Source: Aselliscus stoliczkanus (taxonomy: Eukaryota; Chordata; Mammalia; Chiroptera; Hipposideridae). From it: a stretch of 64,000 bases of DNA. Location: NCBI GenBank assembly GCA_033961575.1, contig CM066734.1:86140501-86204500 (forward strand), written 5' to 3'. The notes under the pieces are model-generated. The model did not search any database. It saw nothing but the letters and a program-made list of their open reading frames with translations, and was not told the DNA's origin. Below, one piece after another: positions 35,118 through 47,860 of this stretch (positions are counted from its first letter, which is position 1; each line of letters starts with the position of its first letter). The translations under genes were made by a program, and so were the position numbers.

Positions 35118-36010
35118 TGAATATGTAAGAAGTGGCAATAGAGCAGAAAGAAATATTCACAAAATATTCAAAGTGAAGAAAAGCAAGGATGTACAACCAA
35201 GAATGCTCTACCCAGCCAGACTATCATTTAAAATTGAAGAACAGATAAAGAACTTCCCAGACAAGAAAACGCTAAAGCAGTTTGTCACCACCAAACCAGT
35301 ATTACATGAAATGTTAAAGGAACTTCTTTAAGAAAAAGAACATAAATATGGATAATAAAGTGACAGTAACTGCATACCTATCAATACTCACTTTAAATGT
35401 AAATAGATTGAACCCTCCAATCAAAAGACATAGATTAAAAAACAAACAAACATACATATGGTGCCTACAAGAAACCCATTTCAAATCAAAAGACACACAC
35501 AAACTGAAAACCAAGGTATGTAAAAAGACCTTTTGTGCAAATGGAAACAAGCAAACAAAAAGCTTCAGTACCAATACTTGCATGAGACAAACAAGACTTT
35601 AAAACAAAGGCTATATATAACAAGAGACCAAGAAGGGCATTACATAATGATAAAGGGATCAATCCAACAAGAGAATATAACCCTTGTAAACATATACAAA
35701 TATTACTTGGCCATAAAAAAAATGAAATATTACCATTTGCAACAACATGAATGGACCTAGAGGGCATTATGCTAAGTGAAATAAGTCAGACAGAGAAAGA
35801 CAAATACCATATGATTTTGCTTACATGTGGAATCTAAAGAAAATAAATGAACTAACAAAACAGAAATAGACTCATAGATACAGAGAAAAAAACTAATGGT
35901 TGCCAGGTTGACAGGGGTGTTGGGGGGCTGGGTGAAAAAGGTGAAGGGAGAATGAAATACCCATTGGTAGTTACAAAATAGTTTCAGAAATGTAAAGTAC
36001 AGCACAGAGA
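35118..36010 (+). mobile_element. L1 with most of ORF2 deleted
   Basis: Three L1 parts lie in the right order but far too close together. 35118-35330 encodes the end of a first ORF (visible: QPRMLYPARLSFKIEEQIKN, ending LHEMLKELL and a stop). 35345-35695 is the start of ORF2, the endonuclease N-terminus (visible: LTLNVNRLNPPIKRHR and WCLQETHFKSKDTHKLK, ending near ENITLVNIY). From about 35700 the sequence is the last part of ORF2 and the 3' UTR ('accatttgcaacaacatgaa', 'aaataccatatgattttgct'). Reverse transcriptase and most of the endonuclease are missing. The junction lies around 35695-35705. The ORFs also carry frameshifts, so nothing functional remains. Confidence 0.8.
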
Positions 36011-36383
36011 ATATACCCATTTGCCAGTTCTAAATGAACAGATAACTAATAACGATCAAAAATTGTTAGAACTACATGAGAAATTGACAAATTCAATATT
36101 TGACTGCTATCATTAAATTCCAATTATGTTCTCAAAAAACTTTAAAAGTATAGCTAACTAAATTGACAAACTCAAGATTCAAAATTGTTTCTAACAACCA
36201 GGAATTTGTGGCTGAAACCAATAAGTTGAAAGTTAAAGGTAATAAAAATAAAATCTTACATTTAAGACAAAAACAAAATTATACAGCAGAACATAGAAGA
36301 AAACTGGCTTATAAAGAAGATATAGAGATTTTAGCTGAGCTCAGGTTCAATACATGCCAAAATTGTGAAAACGCACAGAACGT
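36011..36383. other. No gene recognised
   Basis: AT-rich sequence downstream of the L1, possibly more L1-derived sequence but not confirmed. Confidence 0.4.
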
Positions 36384-36392
36384 TAACTTGCT

Positions 36393-36503
36393 TTTTTTTT
36401 TTTTTTTTTTGAGGGCAGTATCACTGGCCCTCATATGTGGGACCGAATCGGGGCCACTGGCTTTCAAGGCCAGCGCTTAACCACTGCGCCACTCAGTCGG
36501 CCC
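36393..36503 (-). mobile_element. Type A SINE, short form
   Basis: Minus-strand T-run, GAGGGCAGTATCACTGGCCC, then the head as CCAGCGCTTAACCACTGCGC through GTCGGCC. The duplication TAACTTGCT (36384-36392 and 36504-36512) is clear, with T-rich extension. Confidence 0.92.
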
Positions 36504-36512
36504 TAACTTGCT

Positions 36513-39500
36513 ATTTTTTATGTATCTTTTCAGGATCAGTGAAGGTAACAGTCACACAGAGTCTTCACAGTTCTCTGCACTATATTTTAAGGACTTTGAC
36601 AAACTAGAAAAAGTGACCTGGGTAATGAAGAATTGAAATGCATTGCAAATTAGATCCTCTGTTTGGGAAGCAAAGGCCAAGGGAAGGCTTGATACATTTC
36701 TCAGATATTGGTAAACTTGCAATGTAAAAACAGTGGATTCCTTCAGAGTGAAGGACAAAAACGAAGGCAAACGGATGGATGTTACTAGGGGTGGAAATTA
36801 CAATGTAAGCTTCCTGGAAACAATGGGCTTATACGAATATAGGCTATTTTAGTGATGGTGGTGGTGGTGGTGATTTCTGAGGCAAGTATCCTTCATACTG
36901 TAAAAGCCCAAACATGAATAGCGAAACTAACTCCTACTTTTCTGTTCTACATCACAGTGCATGACATCAACAATGCTGTTACCCATCAATAACCCCTGGC
37001 TTCAAAAACTATAGAGAGAATAATGTAGAGAACAGAAGGAAAACCTGATTGTATAAGCCAAAGGTAATTAAGGAAAAGGCAAGCGTTAACAGAAAACCAA
37101 TGACTCAGACATGAGGGAAGAAGAAAGGAAATTCTTTCTTTTTGCTTTTTATTTAAGCTTTCCTGTGCCCTTTTTAACCCACATTCTGATTTTCATTTTT
37201 CATCTCCTTCTTCTTAAAGAGTGAACACAATCTGGTTTAGTGAATTCCAGGACACTTGGGAATTTAAGGACGAAACTTTAGAGCCTCAATAACCATAAAG
37301 CTAATGTAGTAATAAGCATCCCAAGATATTGCACAAAGTAGAGTTTAAATATACTGATGGAATATGAATTTATAATGAGTCATTAAAGGGAATTGGGCAC
37401 ATCCTGTTGATATGACATTACTGAGTTCACACTTCTATGTCCTATAAAAAGGCCCTTGGTTTTTCTCCAACCATTAAAAAAAAAATAAAAAAAAATTGAA
37501 TGCCAGGTGGGCCAGACCTAGGGTGAAGCTATTAACATTTCATACTTTCTCTCCTTTCTGAGCAACTACCTTAGAAAAAAAATATATTTCCGAGTAGACA
37601 AAGCCTGGATTTGTCCATGTGAGCTAGTTACCTGTCCTGGTGAGCAGCAAGGTTGTAATCTTGGTTTGTTAATTTAAACATAATTAAAAATAATGAGTAG
37701 ATAAAACAAGGAGCTGCAATGGGAGATAAGAAGGAATGGGATTATTTCATCATAGGCACAAATATATCTTAGCTAGTTTTAAAAGATAGGAATAATTGTC
37801 AGTTCCTAAGAAGATGCAAATAGTCAGTATATTACTACTTCTTGATGGACATTATTAGATGGCACATCAAATCCTAGGTTATGTCACAAAAATGGTTTTA
37901 CCTTGAATTAACCTGATGGTTTTGGAGGAAAGGTGGGAGTCACATCTTAATTTTCATGGAGAAACATCATTACTGATATTAATCTTGTGTTTGGAAGATG
38001 AAATAAGAGTATATAAAATATTAAATCTTCCGAAGTATATTTTTCTTGGCCATATGAATAAACAGGTGTCATTCCTCACAGTCTTGGCCCATATCAGCCA
38101 TGACTTGCATAAAATTGCTAAGGTACTCCATAGTGCTGCCCTGCTGAGGTTGTTCTTCTGCCAAAAATAAGTAATTGTTCTGCAATGGGTGGTGGAGGGA
38201 GGGAGTGGAAATGCTTAAAGTAAGTGAAAGATGATGCTTGTCTAATGCACTTTAACTTGTAGAGTTAGGAGGGCAAATCTTATCAATTATAAAATGGCTT
38301 TCAATAGTGTCATTGTGTGATGTATTTTCATATTTGTTGATGCTCTCCATTACTTACTTGTGGCTGGTACATCTGTACCATGTATTGTAGCATCTTCCTA
38401 GTACATTTTTATTTCTTCCTGTAGATACTAAAGGAGGCAAAAATGAGCTGTTCCCTAAAACTGGGAAATAACATTGCTCTCTAATGGTCAAAAAATAGAA
38501 TCAATACATCATAGGTCAGAGAAGGGAGGTACACAGTTATCCTAAAGAGACAAATGGCTCCCATGTTGTGAAAACACTGACAGTTACACCACTAGATACA
38601 TTAACATAAAAAAGGAAAGAATGTGACTATCAGGGAAATCACTATTATCCCCAGGGTTCAGGGCAGGAAACTGAAACCACAAGCATGGAACCCTCTCCCC
38701 CAAGAACACTGAAGAAATGGATCTGCCGCAGTCAAGAGGATAAGAAATGGGGAAATTGGGAAATTGCCACTGAAAGTCTTTAATTTAAGAATATACCACA
38801 ATAGCTGTGATGCAGGGGTCAAAAAGCTTTCATCACTTCAACTAGTTCTGAAAGCAGGACTGGATGTTGGGATCCTGCTGCCTGTAAGAAGAAAAATGGC
38901 CAACAGCATCCAAAAATAAAAATGGCTCAGCCTCCTGAATCACTGGTGGAAACTACTTCACCTCCAGAACCTGAGGTATATGGGAGAAGGGGACTGGAAA
39001 TTTTATTTTTCTAACCTCTGCAGTGTAGGAATGCCCACTAGATGGAGGTGAGCATGGATGCTCAGAGCCAACCCACTACACCTGCCATGGTTACCATGCG
39101 CCCTCCAAGGAACTGGTGGCCCTTACATCCTGATCATGGAAGTGAATGCATGACATTAGCTTAGTCTGACTTCTTTCAACATTTATATTAAAGAACTCTC
39201 TCTGATTACATTCCATGTTCCCAGGCAACTGTCTGATTACAATTTGACTTCATGTGTGTCTTACACACTGAGAACGAACGTGCTAGCAAGAGGATCTTAG
39301 ACTTTCTCGGATTTATATTTCACATTTTCATTTTCTCAGTGCTATGATTGTAGCATACACCACCTATTTAAAAAGAACATCAAAGAAAAACAAACACCAC
39401 ATAGTAAACAAGGTTTACCATCATAAGAAACATTTTCATTTAAAAAAGTTTGGAATATTTTCAAAAAGTTGCAATTTAGCATCTAGGAATTATACAATAG

Positions 39501-40189
39501 TAATGGATTTGCATCTTGATTTTTCAGCTTCTTCTCTAAGATTACTTAAATCTGTCTGAGAACTAAATCCATTTCTATACTCATATATTCTGGTTTCTAA
39601 GTGGACTCAGCTGAAAGCTAGGCTCTAGACTGTGGTACTTGGACCAAGACAATGGCATCCCGTGCAGACCCTTCTTGGGGGCCGACCCATCTTGAGTGGA
39701 TGACCCTGTGTCTGGCCTTTTGTCCTCATCATCAGGTCCATTAGAAGCTGTAACATTTTTAAGTTGATGTTCATTTGTTCAGTGAAGTTCCATGAAGGTA
39801 AAAAATTCAGATCCTCCCTACCTCAGCTAAATAGAAATAACGCAACCTTGGAGGCAGAAGTTTCCATGTAGCAATTTTCTTATCTTTGTTACTTTACTGT
39901 TTCACAGGTATCTCAAGTAATGGTTATCAATGGTACATGAGGTGCGATCAAATAACTGAGCCAAATAAGGTCGATTATCAGAACTTCATGACCTAACTAT
40001 GTAGGACAGCTACCACCACCACCACCACCTTCAACGAATAAGTCAAGAAACCAGTAATTGCAAGTTGGAGAGGTCATTTAAAAACCAAGTATCAAGCAAA
40101 TATATAGGCTTAACAATATAGGAAATATAATTGAAGTGACTGCACAGCTATTATATGTACATGTGTACATATTCTCTTATTTAAGTGAA
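36513..40189. other. Long stretch without gene or recognised repeat
   Basis: About 3.7 kb, the longest block in which I recognised nothing old or young. It holds a GGT triplet run near 36856-36871 and a CCA run near 40011-40028. Open frames (for example 37916-38170) show no domain. Absence of repeats might mean conservation, but I cannot test that from the sequence. Confidence 0.5.
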
Positions 40190-40400
40190 TATAAAGCTGT
40201 AGGTTCAAATCCCAACTTCACCACTTCCAATTCATACAAAAAGTTCGTAATCTGTTTCTTCACTGTAAAATGGAAAAAATAATAGCTACCTCAGAGAGTT
40301 ATTGTAAAGATGAAAATGAAGTAATATAAGCAGCATGCTTAGCACAGAGCTTGGCAATAAAATACACTTAATATAGAGTAGTTATTGTTATAATTATTAA
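40190..40400 (+). mobile_element. MIR SINE
   Basis: 'gtaggttcaaatcccaactt', 'ttcttcactgtaaaatggaa', 'tagctacctcagagagttat' and 'catgcttagcacagagcttg' follow MIR from core to 3' end. Confidence 0.7.
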
Positions 40401-42424
40401 GAAGCACATAATTGTTCGGAGGAAAGCAGACAGAACAAACATGAGTAAGTGATGGAATGCCATTCAGTGGAAAAGAACACGTAACCATGGTGAGGGCACT
40501 CGAGTGGAATCTACTCCGGCCATGTTTGTAAATTTAATAGGTAACTCCTTCAAGTGGCCTGATATGGCTTTGCATGTGGGCAGAAAACATTTTCCAGACA
40601 TGTTGGAGAGCCGTGAAGCAGCAAATGAGTTTTGTTAGGCACCTTGAAGTGAACCTCCTCTCACACTGCACATAGTTAGAACATCTTCTATGAATCAGCT
40701 CTCCAGACCCAGGGTTACCTTGGTCCTACTTAAAACCTGTCTGGCAGAAACCCGGGGATTTCCACTGGCATTTGCTATTGGTTTATAGTCTCAAACTGGG
40801 TTTAGGTGCAAATACCACTGATCTGGAAGAATTTACCCCAGTCTTATTTGCATAGTTTGTGTGTTTTTTTTCCTCTAATTTGGACCCTAACTGGAAAACC
40901 AGCATTCTCATAGGTATTATTTTTCAAAGACAGATTCATAATAGGGTTTTAAATGCCTGAAAATGAGCCATAAAAAAAAGAAGACAGAGAAAAACATAGG
41001 CACGGTTGAATAAAAACTGCGAAACAATCAGAGTCAGGGGTTAATAGAGGCTTGTATGAAAGAGAGGAGCAATCTGTTCAATTCCTCCTCCCTCAGCCCT
41101 CTGTTTGTGCTGATTGCTTCCTAGGCCTTGGCTGGCTCGATGAGGGAAGGTCCTGGACTGACTCTGAGCAGAAAGGAAGTCATGTTTTCTCTGGTGAGTC
41201 AGGTCCAGGAAATGTCATGGACTGCAATCTTGTGAGGACATTCCCATAGCAGCTCTTTTCCAGTTCATGCCTGACCACAGCTGTTGGTGCCATTGGAATG
41301 ATTCCTGTTTCTACATTCTTAGCTCTGATTCCCACTTGACTTGCAGTTTTATATGCCCAACTGCCTTCGAAGGTCTCTACTGGGCACTTTTGTTAGTACC
41401 TCAACCTAACAAGAGTGAAACCAAACCAAGCATCTAACAATAGTCTTTCTCCACCAAGAATAAAATTTCGTTATTGTATTCTCTTGATTTCACCATTTCT
41501 GTCCTAAGCCCCACCATTCATTCCTTTAGTTACAGAGACTTACACCCTCCCAATCATCCTTGACTTTCCTAGCCTTTGCTATCCACAGTGACATAGTAGT
41601 CACCAAATTGCCCTCCTTCAATGTCAAGATGTCTATTCGATCCACCCTTATGTATGTCCATTGATGCTAATCTAGCATAAGCTCTCAAACTTCTTACATG
41701 AACTTTTATAACTGGCTCATATCCTGGCTCAAATCAGCTCAGTGCTGTGGGTCCCTGAGCTGAATATCTGTGGTATGCTACCACACAGCTATTTGCCTGT
41801 TACTTGGCATTTTGGGGTCAACAGAGAAGTGATAAACTTCTCACATAAGCTACTAGAACTTTATTTGGAGGAGCCAAAACCAAGACAATATGTAAGTGCA
41901 TTTTATATTATGTTTGAGATATGCATGCAGTAGTTTAGAGTTGAAAACTTATCCTCACTTTGTAAGAACACTAGGCTGAGGAAAAGAACCTGACACTCTG
42001 CATAGTACTATCAAAGACAAAGGGAGGTGGTGCAGAGATCAACACAGAATTTTATGTTGGCTTACCTGGGTCCTCTCAGGTTTAGAAGGGAGGCACACAA
42101 TATTCCTGATTAGAAAGTCATCTTGTCAATTGATCTGTGTGCCCTCCCCCAGGCTGAACTCAGTGACCTTAGTGTGAGAGGAAAGCAGATGTCCTTTTAT
42201 TTTCTGCTAAGGTACACAAGGAAGTTTCAAATCTTCTAACACATCCTTAAAGGATCTGTTCTTCTGGGTTAAACAATCAGTCCAACTGGACAGATTTCTG
42301 CTGATTGGCATGATGAAGTATCTGGCCAAAATGGATCCATTAATGGAAAACAAGCACGGGGAATCTTTCTGCTTTCCTACAAGTGTAGAAACAAGCAAAG
42401 TACAAGTAAAGCAGCCCCGCTGAG
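40401..42424. other. No gene recognised
   Basis: About 2 kb with no assigned feature. The stretch 41040-41240 is GC-richer (open frame 41052-41249) but shows no domain and no convincing splice-site pair. Confidence 0.45.
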
Positions 42425-42560
42425 ATTGGGCTAAAAAGTGGAGATAATAACACTAACCCATAGGGTTGCCATAGGATAAGTTGTAGTTAACATATGTTAA
42501 ATGTTCAGCACAGTGCCCGTCATCTGTGAAATGTTTTATTCATGTTTTCTAGCTAAAGCA
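42425..42560 (+). mobile_element. MIR fragment
   Basis: 'gtggagataataacactaac', 'cccatagggttgccatagga' and 'atgttcagcacagtgcccgt' match the 3' half of MIR. Confidence 0.45.
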
Positions 42561-43794
42561 ATCATAGTGCTTGCTGGTGGTGGTAGTAGTGGTAGGTAGA
42601 CAATATGAAAATCACTCTACACCACCCAAAGATATATCATAAAACTCAATTAAAATGTGAGTGTTAGCAGATAATGGTAACAGCTTAACTAAAACTTTTC
42701 CATGTTGGAATGAAAAACAGGTCTTAATTATCAATCTATAACCCATATTATAAAATATTTTATTGGAACTTTTTTTCCAGCAAAAAGCTAAGTTTATCAT
42801 TAAAACTACTAAGGGTCCCTTGAAAAATAATAAAATATTAGAATAATTTTAAATTTCTAAGTTGCAATAATTTTGTATCTTCACTTTTTTCTACAAGTTC
42901 TTTGGATACATTTACACTTTTCCCCAGTCCTAAGTTCAGAGGCACGAGGCAGATTCCCTCACCAAGGAGAGTGGCCCATCAGTCATCGAGCACATTTGCC
43001 CTTTTCTCAGGAGCACCTAATGTCTCTATGCCTGGATGGGTGGCTTCCTGTCTGTGTTTGGTTTGAACTTGATCCAGGGCTTGTGGTTTCTGGCCAGGCT
43101 CATACTTTGTGTTATTATCCTACGGCATATTTAACAATAATGTTGATTTTGCAATTGGGCATATGACTCCTACGTTTCTCAGAGAGACTTATGGGAATTT
43201 GTGTCATGTTCTGGTTTGCATGTTCTTTTCTCTTTTCACTCTTACAGGCAGTGAATCTTCAAGCTTAAAATTTTTTCTCCATTTCAAGATGAGAAACACA
43301 TTTTGAATACTGGAATCACAGAATATAAAATAGGAAATTCAATTAAGCTAAAGCAAGTAGGAAAATATTTCTCTATTAGGAAATTAAAAAATTCTTTTTC
43401 CTTATCAAGATATAGAACAAGGCAACAATTAGAGAATGGAAATTTGTCACGTGACTTGAACAGAGGCAGAACAGGAAGGCTTGAGTGCAAAATTATTAGA
43501 AAGGCATGGAGAAAATCCCTTTTGTCCTGCTGCCTCCTTCCCTGTTTAAAAACTTGTCTTCCTCAGCAGTTTCTTTCTTATGCAAGAAATCCTATTATTA
43601 CAGACACATTTCTCAAGTTTATCATTCTATTCTGTATGAGAAGACCTCTGGAAAAAGACAACCTTTAGGCTATTATTCATCATTTACCACCAATATCTAT
43701 CTCATAAATCAATTTCTGTGTCTCTATCTCTCTGTCTCCCTCTCTGTTTCTTCATCTTGACAGCTAAGCCAAAGTACCATTTGATGAGGAAATG
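42561..43794. other. No gene recognised
   Basis: Several overlapping open frames around 42873-43760 reach 121 codons, but composition and lack of domains argue against coding. Confidence 0.4.
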
Positions 43795-43940
43795 GGTGAA
43801 AGTGTGAAATCTTCAAAAGCCATTTCACTCAACAAGAATGTGTTGCAAACTCATTTCCTATCAGATACTGTACTAGACACTAGCAATGCAGATTCTAATA
43901 AGATAGACATGCTTGAAATTTCCCACAAATTGTCTGCAGA
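43795..43940 (-). mobile_element. Possible L2 3'-end fragment
   Basis: 'cagatactgtactagacact' and 'agcaatgcagattctaataa' resemble the reverse complement of the L2 terminus. Confidence 0.4.
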
Positions 43941-44794
43941 GAGGGTCAGACAGGTAATGAAATCACTTTGACATTTAGCCCTTAAAATTCCTCTGAGCTG
44001 AATTTTGGTACTACTGTAAATGTCAGCTCGGTTTTCTCTCAAAGCCCTGAGACCATTGTATGGAGCAACATTATTCTAACTTCCATAGTCTCTGCCAGAG
44101 TAGCATCATCTTGGTATGGACACTGACTTCATGAACCTTTTGCAACAAGAGCAGACAAGGCACAACCTCTATTCTCCTCACATTCCTCCATTTGTCAGAA
44201 GAGGACCACAAAAAACAACTTAGCAACCAAGCAGGCATTGATGCTATTGACAAGGCTGTGTAGGTGAGATAGGAAGTGGGTGACCCAGTGAGGCATTCTA
44301 ACCAGGAGCACCAGAGCTCTTACTAGGATTTTTCTAGTTCAGCATCTTGTCTATTTAGGAAATTTTCTATGCCTTATCTAAATGGTGTTCATTTCTCATT
44401 CTGTGGAAAAGGATGACTATTGTCAATAAGATTTTTAACTCTCTTATAAGAAGTAGTGAAAGAGTGTCATGACATTCCAGGTGATTGTCTGCAGTTGGTC
44501 TAGTTAGCTCTAAATATTATTTATCTGACCATCCTACATGGAAAATTTTCTCACTGTAGACACTGTTGCCTACAAAAGACCTTGGCTGCTTAAATGCCTC
44601 AAATTGCCATGTAATCGTTATAATCTCAGAGAATGTCTACTGAGTTGATTTTATAAAGAGAATCTCTGTGATGCTAAAGATTTACAATCAACGCTTTGCC
44701 CTGATTTTGACAGTGCCTAGGTCAGTAGATTTGACAAAATGACCATTTACACACACACACAAATTAATGGTTTAGGTAACAATCCCACATTTGT
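43941..44794. other. No gene recognised
   Basis: A short ACACAC run near 44750-44760 is the only feature noticed. Confidence 0.45.
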
Positions 44795-44960
44795 ACAGCA
44801 CATTGCTATTTACAGAGTCCTTGAACATTCATTATCTATTTTATAGAACTCTTCCCACAAATCATTGATTTTGGCACATTTTCTCCATTTTTTTCATGAA
44901 AAGACTGAAGCTCAGGGAAATAAATTAATGTATACACTCACTTTAGGGTTAAAGTGACTA
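44795..44960 (-). mobile_element. Possible MIR, antisense
   Basis: 'ttgtacagcacattgctatt', 'tgaaaagactgaagctcagg' and 'gaaataaattaatgt' follow the reverse MIR order loosely. Confidence 0.4.
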
Positions 44961-46989
44961 TGGACTATGAATAACTGAGCAGCAAAATTCTCAAGTAAAT
45001 AAACACAATTCTTTATATTGGGGTAAATATGGAGGCTCTAAAATATAAAAATTTGAACTCAAAATAAATAAATTAGGAGGGTTATCATTTACGTGATTTA
45101 AAAAAGGATTTTTGTTTTGCAAAACGAATACACAGGATTTCTTTAAATAATAAGTACTTAGCATGTTAAATATGGTTTTACACTCACCATAACATTTAGA
45201 AACTGCATACTGGGTAAAGTGAGTCACATTTGTTCTCAAAAGAGATTAGCCCATGTATGAGACTCACTGCTTGGAAGGCCACTTAGTGAAATCCAGTTCC
45301 TAGGTTTCAAATGATCAGTTCCCACATTAAAAAAAATAAAACCCTGAGATTAAAAGCTATCCCAAGGTGCTGGATACACAAAACTGATCATTAGTACAAG
45401 GCTGATTAAATACTCCACAGGGATGAAAATATCAAAGACAAGAGACTACTAATCTAGAACTTTAAATTTTAAGTAAGTTTACCTTAACTGGACAAGATAA
45501 ATTAAATTAGCATGATTTACAAGATGAATGGCTGGTCTTAATATGGTCAAGAGATGGGGGAGGTTGACAGGGGGATGAACTCCCAACCTTAGAGCCTCTG
45601 ACTCCTAAATTACAAATATACTCACCTGGGGGCTCTGGGCACCATGGTGGAACCCTGAGGAGAGGTTCCAGGGTGTGCATTTTCTTAGTTCATTCTCCCA
45701 TTTTCCTGATAAAGCCTCAGCTAATGTCAGGTCACTAACTTATGAGCTTTGGCAAATCACCAAGCCTAAATATATGGTTTGGTCATACAGACCTGTGGCC
45801 TCATCATCAAATCACTGTCTGAGTCATAAAGTCCCCTGTTCACATTGATACATGGCCTTTGCCTGTGTATCCTGTCCCACTGTCTATCAATTCATTCTAG
45901 GGACAACTCTCATTGAGCCAGATGCTCTCCCACTGAATGTAATTAGCTTCATGAGAGACCTGTCTTGCAATTTCAGTCTCAAGCATCTATACTCTACTTT
46001 TTATCAGCAGGTTCCATGTAAAAATAGAGGTGCTAATTGTATAATTCCTATCTCTTCAGAACAAGACTATGAGAGATGTAAGCCCATCTCCAAAAAGGCA
46101 CTCATCAATCATAGCAGGTGACAATAACAAAGGCAGGACTCCACATTGGCCTCTTAAAGCAGAAGACTAAAGCTAGAAAGAAACTTTTATATAGTTTTCA
46201 AATTTTCATTAAATGCTTTACACTAACTTAGCTAAAGGTAGAAAGTCTATATGAACCCAATTCTGTTTATCTGCTTAGTCTCTACTTACATACATGTTGT
46301 TAACTTCAGCTAGAGATGGCAAGCCTGTTTCAATTCAATATCAATTTTGACCAAGTGGCAGTAATGCTTAGAATGTCATATTGGGGATTCTGAGGTTGCC
46401 TCTGATTTCCAGAAAAAGTTGCTTCTTCCACCCACAATAAAAAAGGAGGAAAAATGGTAGCATCTGGCCTCCAGTTTTCATCATCTCGGAGCCAAGCAAT
46501 GTTGTTTCTGCAATCACCTGGGGCACCAAATGCATGTTCTCCAGTTTGTGTATTAGAAGATAAATGAAAACAAAAACAAACAAACAAAAAAAACCCACAA
46601 TCTGTACTTTTCACTCTCCTTATCATTTAGGAATAACTTGAAGTGAATCATCTTAGATCACAATTTCCCCCAAAACAAGTGCTAGTATTCTCCTTCCATA
46701 AAATGTGATAGAAATGAAAACTAAAGCAAAATTTAAAAACAAACTTAGCAGCTATTGTAGTCTGCATTTCAGACAGTATAATTGTGAATTAATAATTATA
46801 CTCTAGGTGAGCAATGTGAAGATCCAAAGAAAAAATATTCTTTCTTCTCACCCTCCTCTACCCCACCAAAGAATCTATGAGTTTCTCTTTGATTATGATT
46901 TTCTTAAATATAAACCTTCTCTGGAAGCAATATCAGCATGTAAAAGTTAGAAGAGTTCATATACACTAGTGAGTATTAATCTGAAATAT
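44961..46989. other. No gene recognised
   Basis: About 2 kb with no assigned repeat. An open minus-strand stretch at 46330-46626 (98 codons) was examined and not accepted as an exon. Confidence 0.4.
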
Positions 46990-47343
46990 TTAATTTAAAA
47001 ACCCCATTCAAAAAAAAGCAAGGAAAACTTAAGGTACATAATATTTTATCTAACAATAGGAGTATATGGTGAAAACTTAAAAACTTTTACTGAAGGACAT
47101 AAAAGAACTGAAAAAAATGAAGATATAACATGTTAATGAATAAAACACCTCAATGTAGTAAAGATGCCATTTACCCGTAATTGAATCTATACATTCAATG
47201 AATTCCAATCAAAATACCAACAAAGTTATTTTTGTAATTTGATAAGCTTGTAATAATTACCTATTTAGAAAAAAAAAATCCATAAGGCCAAGGAGAGCTA
47301 ACAAAATTTCAAAAAGGAACAAGTTGGAAATAAGAACTTGTAG

Positions 47344-47366
47344 CAGGATGGCTTAGCTAAAAAAAA
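47344..47366 (+). mobile_element. 23-bp type B SINE remnant
   Basis: Only CAGGATGGCTTAGCT plus an A8 tail is left of the SINE, i.e. the extreme 3' end of the short type B form. The perfect 17-bp direct repeat GAAATAAGAACTTGTAG at 47327-47343 and 47367-47383 shows that this is a genuine retroposition event that stopped almost at once (extreme 5' truncation). Confidence 0.85.
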
Positions 47367-47760
47367 GAAATAAGAACTTGTAGAGAGCTATTGTGGTTAA
47401 GACAGTACAATATTGGCTCACAGATAAACTAGTTAAACAATGGAAAAGAAGACAAACTAGAAACTCATATATGGAAATTCGATATATGACAGAGGTGACA
47501 TTGCAGGGAAAGAAAGATGTTTCAACAATCAGATTAGGACAATTTGTTATTCAACTGGAAAAAAATAATATCAAATTTCTACAGTGCATCATTCTCAAAA
47601 TTTGGTTTTAAAAAAATTAGAGACTTACAGATGAAAGGCAAAATTTTAATTTTAAATTTTATTCAAAGAAATGTTGAGAATTAGGTTGATAATTTAACTA
47701 TATGAAAGGTGTTTTTAAAAAATCTGTTCATTAATAGACACCATTAAGAAAGTAAAAAGA

Positions 47761-47860
47761 GGGTCAGCCGAATGGATGCGGTGGTTAAGAGCTGGCTTGG
47801 GAAGCCAGCGGCCCTGGTTTGGATCCCACATATGAGGGCCAGTGACACTGCCCTCAAAAA
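47761..47860 (+). mobile_element. Type A SINE, short form
   Basis: GGGTCAGCCGAATGGATGCG head, GTTAAGAGCTGGCTTGGGAA, B box GGTTTGGATCCC, fixed end CACTGCCCTC and a short A tail. Perfect 14-bp duplication AGAAAGTAAAAAGA (47747-47760 and 47861-47874). Confidence 0.94.

Noticed and set aside
34834..35331. 165-codon plus-strand open frame
   Set aside because: It runs from a T-run and a SINE in antisense into the end of an L1 ORF, so it is a chance fusion of repeats.
43303..43760. Overlapping open frames of up to 121 codons
   Set aside because: Two frames open at once in AT-rich sequence without domain or splice signals suggest chance.
46330..46626. 98-codon minus-strand frame with varied composition (words such as GEHAFGAPGDCRNNIAW), possible exon
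   Set aside because: No known domain, no convincing splice-site pair, and the overlapping frame is also open. Conservation would be needed to revive it.
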